From positions 3,906,001-3,970,000 of the forward strand of contig NC_015578.1 of the NCBI RefSeq assembly GCF_000214375.1: a DNA stretch of 64,000 bases, written 5' to 3'. This document shows positions 35,119 to 43,899 of the stretch, piece by piece; position 1 is the stretch's first letter, and each line of letters begins with the position of its first letter. The notes under the pieces are model-generated. The model was not told where the DNA came from. It saw only the letters and a program-made list of their open reading frames with translations, and searched no databases. The stretch is from Treponema primitia ZAS-2 (GTDB taxonomy: Bacteria > Spirochaetota > Spirochaetia > Treponematales > Breznakiellaceae). The position numbers and the translations under genes are program-made.

Positions 35119-36111
35119 ATTTATCCGCGCCGTTGACTCACGGATTATCAATTTATAGGGAAGAACCAGTTCCTGTTTCAATCCATTATTTCCGAGTATT
35201 GCCCGGTGCAAGGCTAAGGCGGTTTGTTCTCCCAATTCCCCCAAGGGCTGACGTACGGTAGTTAAGCGGGGGATCATATATGCCGCAATTTCAATATCAT
35301 CAAATCCCACTACCGAAACATCCTCGGGAACCCGGAGGCCCTCATCCTTCAAAACCCGCATGACCCCTATGGCTAAATCATCGGTTCCGGCAAAAATAGC
35401 GGAAAAATCCCTGTTCCGGAGCAGCAGCTCCCGCATTCCATACATACCAAATTCTGCAGTATAGTACTGGGCAGTAACCACCCGGCTCTCGTCCAGCTCT
35501 ATTCCCGCCGCTTCCAGGGCTTTATAATACCCGTCCACCCGCTGTTTGCCAAAAGTAAAACCACTGCCGCTTATCATATTGATTTTATGATGACCAAGGC
35601 CAATAAGATGATTCACTGCGTCCATTGCCGCCTGTTCCTCATCAACATGTATGGAAGGAATACCGGAAAAGCTAAAGGTTGCGGTAACCAGGGGAAGCTG
35701 TAGGTGTCTGAGGGTTTCATAAAAAGTACTATCCCTAATCTCCTGAAGCAGGATGATCCCGTCTAGCTTTTCTGACTTTAACCGGTTCAGGCATTCTTTT
35801 TCACTGGCGCCGTCAAATTTTATATAAAAAAACAGGGTATGATATCCAAAGGATTCCAGATGCCGCTCTATAATTGAAAAAAGCTGCCGCTGAAACATAT
35901 TAAAGGTATCGGGAATCACAATTCCCACGGTAAAACTGCGCTGCAGAACCATGCTTCTGGCAGCCTTATTCGGCACATACCCGGTTTCTTCTATTAACTT
36001 CAGGATTTGTTCCCGCTTTTCGGTATTTACATACTTTTTTCCGTTTACCACCCGTGAAACTGTTGAGGGAGACATTCCAACTTTTTTTGCTATATCTTTA
36101 ATACCTATCAT
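35116..36111 (-). CDS. LacI-family transcriptional regulator (paralogue 2)
   Basis: A 331-residue repressor with helix-turn-helix IGIKDIAKKVGMSPSTVSRV, hinge and sugar-sensing domain, clearly a paralogue of the protein at 30262. It is co-directional with, and 8 bases from, the IolE-like gene upstream at 36120, so it shares that gene's promoter, which carries a class B operator. That makes it the best candidate for the protein that binds AACGTTTTCA and represses both the IolE-like/lacI unit and the inositol operon. Ligand unknown; an inositol derivative is likely. Confidence 0.9.
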   Translation of the reverse strand: MIGIKDIAKKVGMSPSTVSRVVNGKKYVNTEKREQILKLIEETGYVPNKAARSMVLQRSFTVGIVIPDTFNMFQRQLFSIIERHLESFGYHTLFFYIKFDGASEKECLNRLKSEKLDGIILLQEIRDSTFYETLRHLQLPLVTATFSFSGIPSIHVDEEQAAMDAVNHLIGLGHHKINMISGSGFTFGKQRVDGYYKALEAAGIELDESRVVTAQYYTAEFGMYGMRELLLRNRDFSAIFAGTDDLAIGVMRVLKDEGLRVPEDVSVVGFDDIEIAAYMIPRLTTVRQPLGELGEQTALALHRAILGNNGLKQELVLPYKLIIRESTARIN

Positions 36112-36119
36112 CTGCTTAT

Positions 36120-36986
36120 TTATTTAACCCCTAGGTATTCAAAACTGGCTTTCAAGGCTGCGGATAATTGATCCGGAGACAATTTCTGTACCGCCGGGCC
36201 AAAGGGTTCGTAAGAGAAGGTTCCCAAATATCCCAAAGCATCCAGTCTTTGTATCAGTTCTTTATTGTGCATTTTATCCCCGGGGCCCACAAGAACACGG
36301 TTACTGTCCAGGTATTTTTCTACGGGAATATCGTCTTCAACCCCGGAAATATGTACTAACCCTGTATAGAGCAGCTCATAGGAAGCGCCCAGCCCGTCCA
36401 TGCCGAATATATGCTCATCATCCGGACCTATATAATGGTGAAAGGTATCCAAGAGCACCCGATAACAACCATAGCCCGATGCTTTGATAGCGCGGACAAT
36501 AGCCGGCAGGGACGCCAGGGAAGAGATTCCAAACCCCAGGGCTTCAACATAAGCGGCTATACCGTATTTGACAAAAAGGGGGCCATACTCTTGCAGAGCC
36601 TCTACAGTATCCAAGTACTTTTGCTTCGGAGATCGGGTATCCCCCTTATCATTATTGGGGCAAAGCACCAGGGCCGGACATTCAATGGCCGCCGCCAGAT
36701 CCAAAAGTTGTTCCAGTTCCCCAAGACAGGCGGACCGCTTAGCGGGAAGGTTGAATTTCTGCAGGGCATTAATCGTAATGAACCTAACCCCTTCTCCCCG
36801 GCTTATCCTCAGGGCTTCAGTAGGGCTTAACCCATCAATAATATCCCCTATGTTTGATTTCCCCGGCAGATCATTACGAAGCTCTATCTGAGAAAGTCCC
36901 AACCCGGCGCTAAATTTTACAAACCCTTCCAGTCCTTGGGAGGGAGAAATAATTCGGTTTAAGGCAATACGTTTCCTGGTCAACAT
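36120..36986 (-). CDS. Sugar phosphate isomerase/epimerase-like TIM barrel
   Basis: A 288-residue protein of the AP-endonuclease-2/xylose isomerase-like family, with metal-ligand motifs AAYVEALGFG, VLLDTFHHYIG, LVHISGVED and a terminal FSYEPFGP. Inosose dehydratase/isomerase (IolE, IolI), hydroxypyruvate isomerase and tagatose epimerase are all in this group. In this context it may be an inosose isomerase (IolI-like). It is the first gene of a minus-strand unit with the LacI paralogue 2 and is divergent from the inositol operon. The exact reaction is not settled. Confidence 0.75.
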   Translation of the reverse strand: MLTRKRIALNRIISPSQGLEGFVKFSAGLGLSQIELRNDLPGKSNIGDIIDGLSPTEALRISRGEGVRFITINALQKFNLPAKRSACLGELEQLLDLAAAIECPALVLCPNNDKGDTRSPKQKYLDTVEALQEYGPLFVKYGIAAYVEALGFGISSLASLPAIVRAIKASGYGCYRVLLDTFHHYIGPDDEHIFGMDGLGASYELLYTGLVHISGVEDDIPVEKYLDSNRVLVGPGDKMHNKELIQRLDALGYLGTFSYEPFGPAVQKLSPDQLSAALKASFEYLGVK

Positions 36987-37328
36987 TAACTCAGCACTCC
37001 TTTAAGTTATTTCCGACAGCCTGAAACAAAGTATCGGCATAATAACGTTTTCACATAAGTATCACATTACTATTCAAGCCTGTCAATAAAAATTACGGAA
37101 TTGCCGCAAAAATCACAGAATCATACATACAACGGATTATTAGCTTAATTTATTATATAACAACGAGTTAAGTAACCATAAGCCCCTTTATCGGTAATTA
37201 TTTAAGAAATGTAGATCGATATTATGAGAAAAGACTTTACAAATTTTAATTATGAATATATAATTATAATAACGTTTTCATATAATAGCCATACGGATTA
37301 TATGGCTATCCAAACAAGGAGCAATACC
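36987..37328. promoter_or_regulatory. Divergent control region of the two inositol units
   Basis: This 342-base AT-rich region has no gene. For the minus-strand unit, TTGACA (37081-37086) and TGATAC (37059-37064) are 16 bases apart, with operator AACGTTTTCA at 37044-37053. For the plus-strand operon, TTTACA (37236-37241) and TATAAT (37259-37264) are 17 bases apart, with the same operator at 37271-37280. In both, the operator falls at the expected start of transcription. The middle (37090-37230) shows nothing further that I can name. Confidence 0.78.
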
Positions 37329-38354
37329 ATGGCTGATAGATTAAAGATTGGAATTGTCGGAGCCGGACGGATCGGCAAGATACACATTGAGAACATTGCC
37401 CGTTTTATACCCCAGGCCAAGCTGGAAGGGTTAGCGGATATCATGCTCACCCCGGAACAGGAAGCCTGGGCCAAAGGGCTCGGCGCCCGGATCGTCTCTA
37501 AGAATCCCCAGGATCTGTTTAAGGACCCGGAAATAAACGCGGTGATCATCTGTAGTTCTACCGATACTCATGCGGACCTTACGGTTGCCGCAGCCCAGGC
37601 GGGAAAGCATATTTTCTGCGAAAAACCTATAGATTTGACCGTAAGCAAGGTTCGGGCCGCCCTGGACGCGGCAAAAAAGGCGGGGGTTAAGCTCCAGATC
37701 GGGTTTAACCGCCGGTTCGACCATAACTTTGCCCGTGTCCGGAAATACACCCTGGATGGCGCAATCGGCGATGTCCAACTGGTTAAGATCACTTCCCGGG
37801 ACCCCGCACCGCCCCCCATTGCCTATGTTAAGGTCTCCGGGGGAATATTCATGGATATGATGATCCACGATTTCGACATGGCCCGATTCCAAGCGGGCAG
37901 TGAGATCACCGAAGTGTACGCCGCAGGGGCGGTCCTGGTTGATCCGGAAATCGGCAAGGCCGGAGACATAGACACCGCCATCGTTACCCTGAAATTTGCC
38001 AACGGCGCCATCGGGGTTATCGACAATTCCCGGAAGGCCGCCTATGGCTATGACCAGCGGGTGGAAGTTTTTGGATCTAAGGGGGCTGCCCAGGCTGAAA
38101 ATGACCTGCCGAATACGGTAAAGCTGTCCAACGAAACCAGCGTCTCCGCAGAGAAACCTCTCTACTTTTTCCTAGAACGGTACAAGCAGGCCTTTGTGGA
38201 CGAGATGATTTCCTTTACTGACTCCATCCTGAACAACAAGCCTATTGCCGTAACCGGCGAAGACGGGCTGGCGAATATGTACGCTGCCCTGGCGGCGCTT
38301 AAATCGGTTAAGGAAAAACGGCCTGTTTCAATAGAAGAAATTAAGGCCCAATAA
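37329..38354 (+). CDS. iolG: Inositol 2-dehydrogenase
   Basis: A 341-residue Gfo/Idh/MocA enzyme oxidising myo-inositol to 2-keto-myo-inositol with NAD. The Rossmann motif is GIVGAGRIGKIHIENI, followed by CEKPIDLTVSKV and the catalytic GIFMDMMIHDFDMARF. The start at 37329 (MADRLKIGI) has AAGGAG upstream; the open frame to 37224 is in the promoter region and is not coding. It is first in the operon iolG-B-D-E-pgk-gap, which supports the assignment. It resembles the product at 27209 but is not identical. Confidence 0.9.
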   Translation: MADRLKIGIVGAGRIGKIHIENIARFIPQAKLEGLADIMLTPEQEAWAKGLGARIVSKNPQDLFKDPEINAVIICSSTDTHADLTVAAAQAGKHIFCEKPIDLTVSKVRAALDAAKKAGVKLQIGFNRRFDHNFARVRKYTLDGAIGDVQLVKITSRDPAPPPIAYVKVSGGIFMDMMIHDFDMARFQAGSEITEVYAAGAVLVDPEIGKAGDIDTAIVTLKFANGAIGVIDNSRKAAYGYDQRVEVFGSKGAAQAENDLPNTVKLSNETSVSAEKPLYFFLERYKQAFVDEMISFTDSILNNKPIAVTGEDGLANMYAALAALKSVKEKRPVSIEEIKAQ

Positions 38355-38378
38355 TAGTATTTATAAGGAAGGCACAGA

Positions 38379-39188
38379 ATGCAAATACCGCACAAACCGC
38401 CGTTTAACCGGGGCTACACCCCCCTTTCACCCCGGGGCGGGGCTACCGCGAACATGCTCATGGATTTTGGGGTCATCAAGCTCCTGCCCGGGGACAGCTA
38501 CCAGAGCAACTCGGACACCGATGAGCGGGTCTGGCTCCTGTCGGAAGGAAGCGCAAAGATCAGCTGGGAAGGCGGAGAAAAAGAAATTTCCCGGCCCAAC
38601 CTCTTTGATTATTCTCCCTGGTGCCTTTCAGTTCCTGCAAAAAACCAGGTGACCATCAAGGCCGGCAGCGAGGGGGCTGAATTTTACTACACCGCAACGG
38701 ACAACCCCAAGCCCATCAAGCCAAAGCTCTTCACCCCCGAGGAATGTAAAAGCGAATTCCGGGGTGAAGGCACCATGCGGGAAACCTCTACCCGGGTGGT
38801 CAGAACCGTCTTTGATGACACCAACCGGCCTGAATCAAACCTGGTTATCGGAGAAGTTATCGGAGTTCCCGGAAAGTGGTCTAGCTACCCGCCCCATCAC
38901 CACCCCCAGCCGGAGATTTACCATTACCGGTTCCTCCCGGCCCATGGGTTCGGCCTGACCGCTATCGGGGACACTCCCTATATCATCAAAGACAAGGACA
39001 CTATCCTCATACGGGAAGGGGAGATACATCCCCAGGTTACCGCCCCGGGCTATGCCATGTGGTACCTTTGGGTAATACGCCACATAGAGGGCGCCCACTA
39101 CGGCCCTGCCACCAATACGCCTATATTTATAGAAGAACACAAGTGGGTAATGGGACCGCAAGACAAGATCTGGCAGCCCAAAAAATAA
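38379..39188 (+). CDS. iolB: 5-deoxy-glucuronate isomerase
   Basis: A 269-residue cupin of the IolB family, which converts 5-deoxy-D-glucuronate to 2-deoxy-5-keto-D-gluconate. The metal site is visible in YPPHHHPQPEIYHYRF, with the later histidines in EGEIHPQVTAPGYAMWYLWVIRH. Length is typical for the family. It lies 24 bases after iolG with AAGGAAGGC as ribosome-binding site, and iolD follows 26 bases downstream, consistent with a single inositol pathway transcript. Confidence 0.92.
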   Translation: MQIPHKPPFNRGYTPLSPRGGATANMLMDFGVIKLLPGDSYQSNSDTDERVWLLSEGSAKISWEGGEKEISRPNLFDYSPWCLSVPAKNQVTIKAGSEGAEFYYTATDNPKPIKPKLFTPEECKSEFRGEGTMRETSTRVVRTVFDDTNRPESNLVIGEVIGVPGKWSSYPPHHHPQPEIYHYRFLPAHGFGLTAIGDTPYIIKDKDTILIREGEIHPQVTAPGYAMWYLWVIRHIEGAHYGPATNTPIFIEEHKWVMGPQDKIWQPKK

Positions 39189-39214
39189 TATTTGCTAACC
39201 TGAAGGAGAACAAT

Positions 39215-41092
39215 ATGAAAACAGTTCGGCTTACCATGGCTCAGGCCTTGTTGCGCTTTCTGGACAATCAGTACATTGAAGTGGACGGCGAAGAAATCAA
39301 ATACGTCCACGGGGTATTCGGCATATTCGGCCACGGCGTGGTAGTCGGCCTGGGGGAAGCCCTGGCTGCTAAAGATCACGGCCTCCGATTTTACCAGGGC
39401 AAAAACGAACAGGGCGCGGGACACGCCGCCATGGGCTTTGCCAAGCAGAACAACCGCCGCCGGATCATGGCGGTATGCAGTTCCATCGGGCCCGGCGCCC
39501 TGAACATGGTGACCGCCGCGGGAACCGCCACAGTAAACCGCATACCGGTACTGTTCCTGCCCGGCGATGCCTTTGCCTGCCGCCAGCCCGATCCGGTGCT
39601 CCAGCAGGTAGAAAGCCCCTACGATTACACCAATACTGCCAGCGACGCATTCCGCGCGGTAAGCCGCTACTGGGACCGGGTCCAGCGGCCTGAACAGCTT
39701 ATGACCGCCATGATCAACGCCTTCCGGGTACTCACGGACCCTGCGGACACCGGGGCGGTGACCGTCGCCCTTCCGCAAGACGTCCAGGGGGAAGCCTACG
39801 ACTATCCCGAAGAATTCCTCGCCAAGCGGGTCCACCACATTGAACGGCGCATCCCCACCAAAGGCCAAATCGACCGGGCCTCGGCCCTGCTCAAGGCTGC
39901 AAAAAAGCCCATGGTTATCTGCGGCGGCGGGGTGCGTTTTTCCGGCGCAGGAAAGGAGCTGGAAAATTTCTGCAAAACCTACCACATTCCCTTTGGGGAA
40001 ACCCAGGCCGGAAAGGGAACCATACTCTGGGACAACCCCTACAACCTTTCGGGGATCGGCAATACCGGCGCCCTTTCAGCGAACAGAATCGCCAAGGAAG
40101 CGGACCTGATCATCGCCGTGGGGACCCGGCTGGGGGACTTTACCACCTGCTCCAAATGGCTGTTCCAGCATCCCGATGCCCGCATCATGGGCATCAATGT
40201 TGCGTCCTTCGACGCCTATAAGATGAACGGCGAACCCATCATCGCCGATGCCAAGCTCACTTTGGAAGCCCTGACTAAGGCGGCCCCGGGCTACAAATCG
40301 ACCTGGGGCGACAGGATACAGCAGGTCCGTGATGAGTGGAAGGCAGAAGTTGACCGGCTCTACAGCGAAGACGCCGAACCCGCCCCGGATGGCTCTCCCC
40401 TGCTTTCACAGGCCCGGGTGCTCGGGGAACTGAACGATCGGCTCCTCCCTAAAGACACCATCGTCGTATCCGGCTCCGGGTCCATACCCAGCGATATGCA
40501 GCGGGTCTGGCGCGCCCGGACTGAAGATACCTACCACATGGAATATGGCTTCTCCTGTATGGGCTACGAAGTGGCCGCCGCCCTGGGGGCGAAGATCGCC
40601 TTCCCGGATAAAGAGATTGTTGCCCTTGTTGGTGACGGCGCCTACACCATGCTCCACACAGAACTATTGACTGCGGTCCAAGAAGGTAGGAAAATTATAG
40701 TAGTGGTTTTGGATAACGCCGGGTTCCACTGCATCGATAACCTCCAGCACAGCCAGGGGATAGTCCACTTCGGCAACGAATGGAAGACCCGTGACGATAA
40801 AAGTGGCCGCCTGGAGGGGGCATCGGTACAGGTGGATTACGCCAAAAACGGCGAAAGTTGGGGCGCCCTGGGCCTGCGTGCCAGAACCCCGGCGGAACTG
40901 GAGAAGGCGGTAAAGGAAGCCTTAGCTTCCAAAAAATCCGTGGTGATCGACGTGAAGACCAGTGCGAAGACCATGACCCACGGGTATGAATCCTGGTGGC
41001 GGGTAGGTACCGCCCAGGTTTCTACCAACCCTGAAGTTGAAAAGGCGGCCAAGGAAATGGCTGCAGAAGTAACTAAGGCAAGGAAATATTAG
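39215..41092 (+). CDS. iolD: 3D-(3,5/4)-trihydroxycyclohexane-1,2-dione acylhydrolase
   Basis: A 625-residue thiamine-diphosphate enzyme that opens the inositol ring. N-terminal parts (HGVFGIFGHGVVVGLGEAL, the catalytic Glu in YQGKNEQGAGHAAMGF) and the cofactor-binding GDGAYTMLHTEL-type motif are conserved. IolD differs from acetolactate synthases by these residues. The start at 39215 follows AAGGAG; the open frame runs back into iolB and is not used. The product would be 5-deoxy-glucuronate, the substrate of the preceding IolB. Confidence 0.93.
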   Translation: MKTVRLTMAQALLRFLDNQYIEVDGEEIKYVHGVFGIFGHGVVVGLGEALAAKDHGLRFYQGKNEQGAGHAAMGFAKQNNRRRIMAVCSSIGPGALNMVTAAGTATVNRIPVLFLPGDAFACRQPDPVLQQVESPYDYTNTASDAFRAVSRYWDRVQRPEQLMTAMINAFRVLTDPADTGAVTVALPQDVQGEAYDYPEEFLAKRVHHIERRIPTKGQIDRASALLKAAKKPMVICGGGVRFSGAGKELENFCKTYHIPFGETQAGKGTILWDNPYNLSGIGNTGALSANRIAKEADLIIAVGTRLGDFTTCSKWLFQHPDARIMGINVASFDAYKMNGEPIIADAKLTLEALTKAAPGYKSTWGDRIQQVRDEWKAEVDRLYSEDAEPAPDGSPLLSQARVLGELNDRLLPKDTIVVSGSGSIPSDMQRVWRARTEDTYHMEYGFSCMGYEVAAALGAKIAFPDKEIVALVGDGAYTMLHTELLTAVQEGRKIIVVVLDNAGFHCIDNLQHSQGIVHFGNEWKTRDDKSGRLEGASVQVDYAKNGESWGALGLRARTPAELEKAVKEALASKKSVVIDVKTSAKTMTHGYESWWRVGTAQVSTNPEVEKAAKEMAAEVTKARKY

Positions 41093-41101
41093 GAGGACAA
41101 T

Positions 41102-42577
41102 ATGGCAAAGGAAAAGATTGTAAAAGCAAAGTCAACAAAAGCGAAGGCTCCGGCGAAAACCGCCAAGGCCGCACCAAAAGCAAAAAAAGCGGCGCCCAAG
41201 GCGAAAGCAGCACCGAAAAAAGCAGCAAAACCCAAGGTGGCCGTAAAAGCGAAATCCGCAGTGAAGGCGAAGGCCGGGGTTAAAAAAGCGGCGCTAAAAG
41301 CGAAGGCTGTTCCGAAAAAAACAGTAAAGGTAGCAAAACCCAAAACCGTGAAAGCTAAGACGGCTGTGAAAAAAACATCCGCCAAATCCGCAGTAAAAGC
41401 TAAAGCTGTGGTGAAAGCAGCAAAACCCAAGACAACCGCAAAAGCAAAACCTACAGCGAAGGCTAAAGCCGCGGTGAAAAAAACGGTGAAAGCGGCAAAA
41501 CCCAAAACAACCGCAAAAGCAAAACCCGCAGTGAAGGCTAAGGCTGTGGTGAAAAAAACGGCCGCCAAATCCGCAGTAAAAGCTAAGACCGGGGTTAAAA
41601 AAGCCCTTGCCGTCAAACCGGCCAAGGCCGTAAAGGCCACCCCGAAACTTGCAGCAGCCAAGGCGAAGGCACCGGTAACAGCAAGGGCCGTTAAGCCGAA
41701 GATCAAACTGGCCATCGCCCCCATAGGCTGGACCAACGACGACCTTCCCGAATTGGGCGGGGATATCCCCTTTGAGCAATGCATCAGTGAAATGGCCCTG
41801 GCGGGATTCGCCGGCAGTGAAGTGGGTAACAAATACCCCAAGGACCCCAAGGTACTCAAACAAGCTCTGAAGCCCAAGAAGCTTACCATTTGTAACGCAT
41901 GGTTCAGTTCCTACCTTACCACTGCGCCCTACGAAGAAGTGGAAGCAGCGTTCATCAAACACCGGGACTTCCTCCATGCAGTGGGCGCCAAGATCATAGG
42001 CGCCGCCGAGCAGGGCCATTCCATCCAGGGCCAGGAAGCACCGATTTTCGATGCAAAACCGGTGTACACCGACGAAGAATGGAAACGCCTGACCGAAGGG
42101 CTGAACAAGCTGGGGAAACTGGCCGCGGAAAAAGGAATGAAGCTGACCTACCATCACCACATGGGAACCGGGGTCCAGACCGCCGCCGAGATTGATCGGC
42201 TTATGGAAAACACCGACCCGAATCTGGTGGGGCTCCTCTACGATACAGGCCACCTGGTATTCTCCGGGGAGGATCACCTGAGGGTCTTGAAAAAGTGGAT
42301 CAAGCGCATACGCCATGTGCATCTAAAAGACATGCGCCCGGCGATTCGGGAAAAGGCGGTCCAGGAAAAATGGTCCTTCCTCTATTCGGTTAAGTCCGGG
42401 GTCTTCACAGTGCCCGGAGACGGCTGCATAGACTTTGAGCCCATCTTCAAGATTCTGAAGGATGCAAAGTACGAAGGCTGGTGGGTTGTGGAAGCCGAAC
42501 AGGACCCTGCCAAGGCTAATCCCTTGGAATACGCCATCAAAGCCCGGAAATATATCAAGAAAGCGGGCGGAATTTAA
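41102..42577 (+). CDS. iolE: Inosose dehydratase IolE with a histone-H1-like Lys/Ala-rich N-terminal tail
   Basis: A 491-residue protein in two parts. Residues 1 to about 199 are almost entirely Lys, Ala, Pro, Val and Thr in repeats such as AKPKTTAKAKP and VKKTxAKSAVKAK, closely resembling histone H1 or bacterial H1-like (Hc1/HctA, AlgP) tails. From about residue 200 (KIKLAIAPIGWTNDDLP) to the end is a complete IolE, with the metal-ligand segments YHHHMGTGV, YDTGHLVFSG, HVHLKDMRP and VVEAEQDP. IolE removes water from 2-keto-myo-inositol. There is a GGAGG site at 41092-41096 and no stop or internal ribosome-binding site at the junction, so one polypeptide is made unless an in-frame start near 41700 is used. 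The strong net charge of the tail predicts binding to nucleic acid or acidic surfaces; its purpose is unknown. Confidence 0.9.
   Translation: MAKEKIVKAKSTKAKAPAKTAKAAPKAKKAAPKAKAAPKKAAKPKVAVKAKSAVKAKAGVKKAALKAKAVPKKTVKVAKPKTVKAKTAVKKTSAKSAVKAKAVVKAAKPKTTAKAKPTAKAKAAVKKTVKAAKPKTTAKAKPAVKAKAVVKKTAAKSAVKAKTGVKKALAVKPAKAVKATPKLAAAKAKAPVTARAVKPKIKLAIAPIGWTNDDLPELGGDIPFEQCISEMALAGFAGSEVGNKYPKDPKVLKQALKPKKLTICNAWFSSYLTTAPYEEVEAAFIKHRDFLHAVGAKIIGAAEQGHSIQGQEAPIFDAKPVYTDEEWKRLTEGLNKLGKLAAEKGMKLTYHHHMGTGVQTAAEIDRLMENTDPNLVGLLYDTGHLVFSGEDHLRVLKKWIKRIRHVHLKDMRPAIREKAVQEKWSFLYSVKSGVFTVPGDGCIDFEPIFKILKDAKYEGWWVVEAEQDPAKANPLEYAIKARKYIKKAGGI
41230..41620. repeat. Imperfect tandem repeats encoding the Lys/Ala tail of IolE
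   Basis: The DNA has degenerate tandem copies. The block AAACCCAAGACAACCGCAAA (from about 41425) recurs as AAACCCAAAACAACCGCAAA near 41500, and GCCAAATCCGCAGTAAAAGC occurs near 41383 and 41563. The copies differ mostly at third positions, which suggests old duplications kept for protein composition. The repeats also create long antisense open frames that are artefacts. Confidence 0.7.
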
Positions 42578-42579
42578 GG

Positions 42580-43836
42580 ATGCGCTTCGGAATAAACACC
42601 CTGGATGATATTGATGTAAAGGATAAGACCGTCCTCTGCCGGGTGGATATCAATCAGCCTGTAGACCGGGCAACCGGAACCCTGAAGGATACCACCCGTA
42701 TAGAGGCCTGTATCCCCACCCTCAAAGAACTAAACAGCAAGGGCGCCAAGCTGGTGCTCCTGGCCCACCAGGGCAGCGATATTGAGTACAAAAACTTCTA
42801 CACCACCGAACCCCATGCCAAAGCCCTGTCCAAATTCCTGGGGAAGGAAGTGAAATTCATCGACGATGTTTGCGGCCCCGCGGCCCGGGAAGCCATCAAG
42901 GCCCTCAAGTCCGGGGACATACTCCTTCTGGACAATGTACGTTTCGTATCCGAGGAACAAACCCTCTTTGAAACCAAGCTGCTCCTTTCCCACGAGGAAC
43001 AGGCAAAAACACTATTAGTGCGAAAGCTGGCACCCCTGGGGGATGTCTATGTCTGCGACGCCTTTGCTGCGGCCCACCGGGATCAGCCCAGCCTCTGCGG
43101 CTTTGAACAGCTTCTGCCCAGTGCCATGGGCCGCCTCTTTGAAGAGGAATTCTGCGTTGTCTCGGGGCTCATGGAAAAGCCGGAACGGCCCTGCGTGTTT
43201 GTCCTGGGGGGCGCCAAGATCAGTGACGCCTTCCTGATGATGAACGCGGTCCTGGGCGGCGGTTCGGCGGACAAGGTGCTAAGCGGCGGCCTGGTAGGGG
43301 AAGTACTCCTCTGGGCCGACGGCAAAGACATCGGCGAACCTGCCCGGGCTTTCATCAAAAAAGAGGGCTACGAAAACCTGGTAGAAACCGCCAAGGAACT
43401 GCTGGCAAAGTACCGGGATAAAATTGTAATGCCCACTGACTTCGCCTCAGTGGAAGCCGGAAAGCGGGTGGAATACCCCCCGGGGAAAATCCCGACGGCG
43501 GCGCTTATCCTGGACATAGGCGCAGAAACCGCCAAAAAATACCAGGAAGCCATCCGGTCCGCCAAAACCGTTTTCGTCAACGGCCCCATGGGGGTTTTTG
43601 AAGAAGCGGCTACCGAAGCTGGAACCCGCCTGGTGTGGGACGCCCTGGGGGATACGGCGGCTTATACGGTCATAGGTGGTGGCGACAGTATTACTGCCAC
43701 AAAAAAATACGGCAAGACTGCGGATATTAACTATATCTGCACCGGAGGAGGGGCGCTAATCCGTTTCCTTACCGGAGATGAATTGCCCGTGGTTAAGGCT
43801 CTGCGGCACGGATCGGGGATCAAACAGAAGAAGTAA
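42580..43836 (+). CDS. pgk: Phosphoglycerate kinase, archaeal type
   Basis: A 418-residue kinase matching the archaeal subgroup: VLCRVDINQPVDRATG, TLKDTTRIEACIPTLKEL, KLVLLAHQGSDIE, LLLDNVRFVSEEQ, CDAFAAAHRDQPS, VFVLGGAKISDAF and a C-terminal GGGDSITATKKYG that replaces the bacterial GGGDS(AV)AA. Bacterial Pgk normally has DLNVP and GRP(K)G in place of the RVDIN and AHQG seen here. It would interconvert 1,3-bisphosphoglycerate and 3-phosphoglycerate. It follows iolE within 2 bases and is followed by an archaeal-type GAPDH, so the two probably act on the triose phosphate from inositol. A normal bacterial pgk is expected elsewhere on the chromosome. Confidence 0.88.
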   Translation: MRFGINTLDDIDVKDKTVLCRVDINQPVDRATGTLKDTTRIEACIPTLKELNSKGAKLVLLAHQGSDIEYKNFYTTEPHAKALSKFLGKEVKFIDDVCGPAAREAIKALKSGDILLLDNVRFVSEEQTLFETKLLLSHEEQAKTLLVRKLAPLGDVYVCDAFAAAHRDQPSLCGFEQLLPSAMGRLFEEEFCVVSGLMEKPERPCVFVLGGAKISDAFLMMNAVLGGGSADKVLSGGLVGEVLLWADGKDIGEPARAFIKKEGYENLVETAKELLAKYRDKIVMPTDFASVEAGKRVEYPPGKIPTAALILDIGAETAKKYQEAIRSAKTVFVNGPMGVFEEAATEAGTRLVWDALGDTAAYTVIGGGDSITATKKYGKTADINYICTGGGALIRFLTGDELPVVKALRHGSGIKQKK

Positions 43837-43899
43837 CGGGATCATCCCCTGAAAAAGGCGGTGATTGTATAGTACCAACTAATTTTTAAGGAGACAGAA

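Noticed and set aside
41383-41620. CRISPR-like repeats in the iolE tail
   Set aside because: The repeats are in frame, imperfect, without regular spacers, and no cas genes are present.
41089-42322. Long open frames on the minus strand opposite the Lys/Ala tail (41089-41889 and 41294-42322)
   Set aside because: They are antisense frames created by the AAA/GCN codon repeats, encoding Phe/Ala/Gly or Cys/Gly-rich nonsense with no ribosome-binding site. The plus-strand frame carries a real enzyme.
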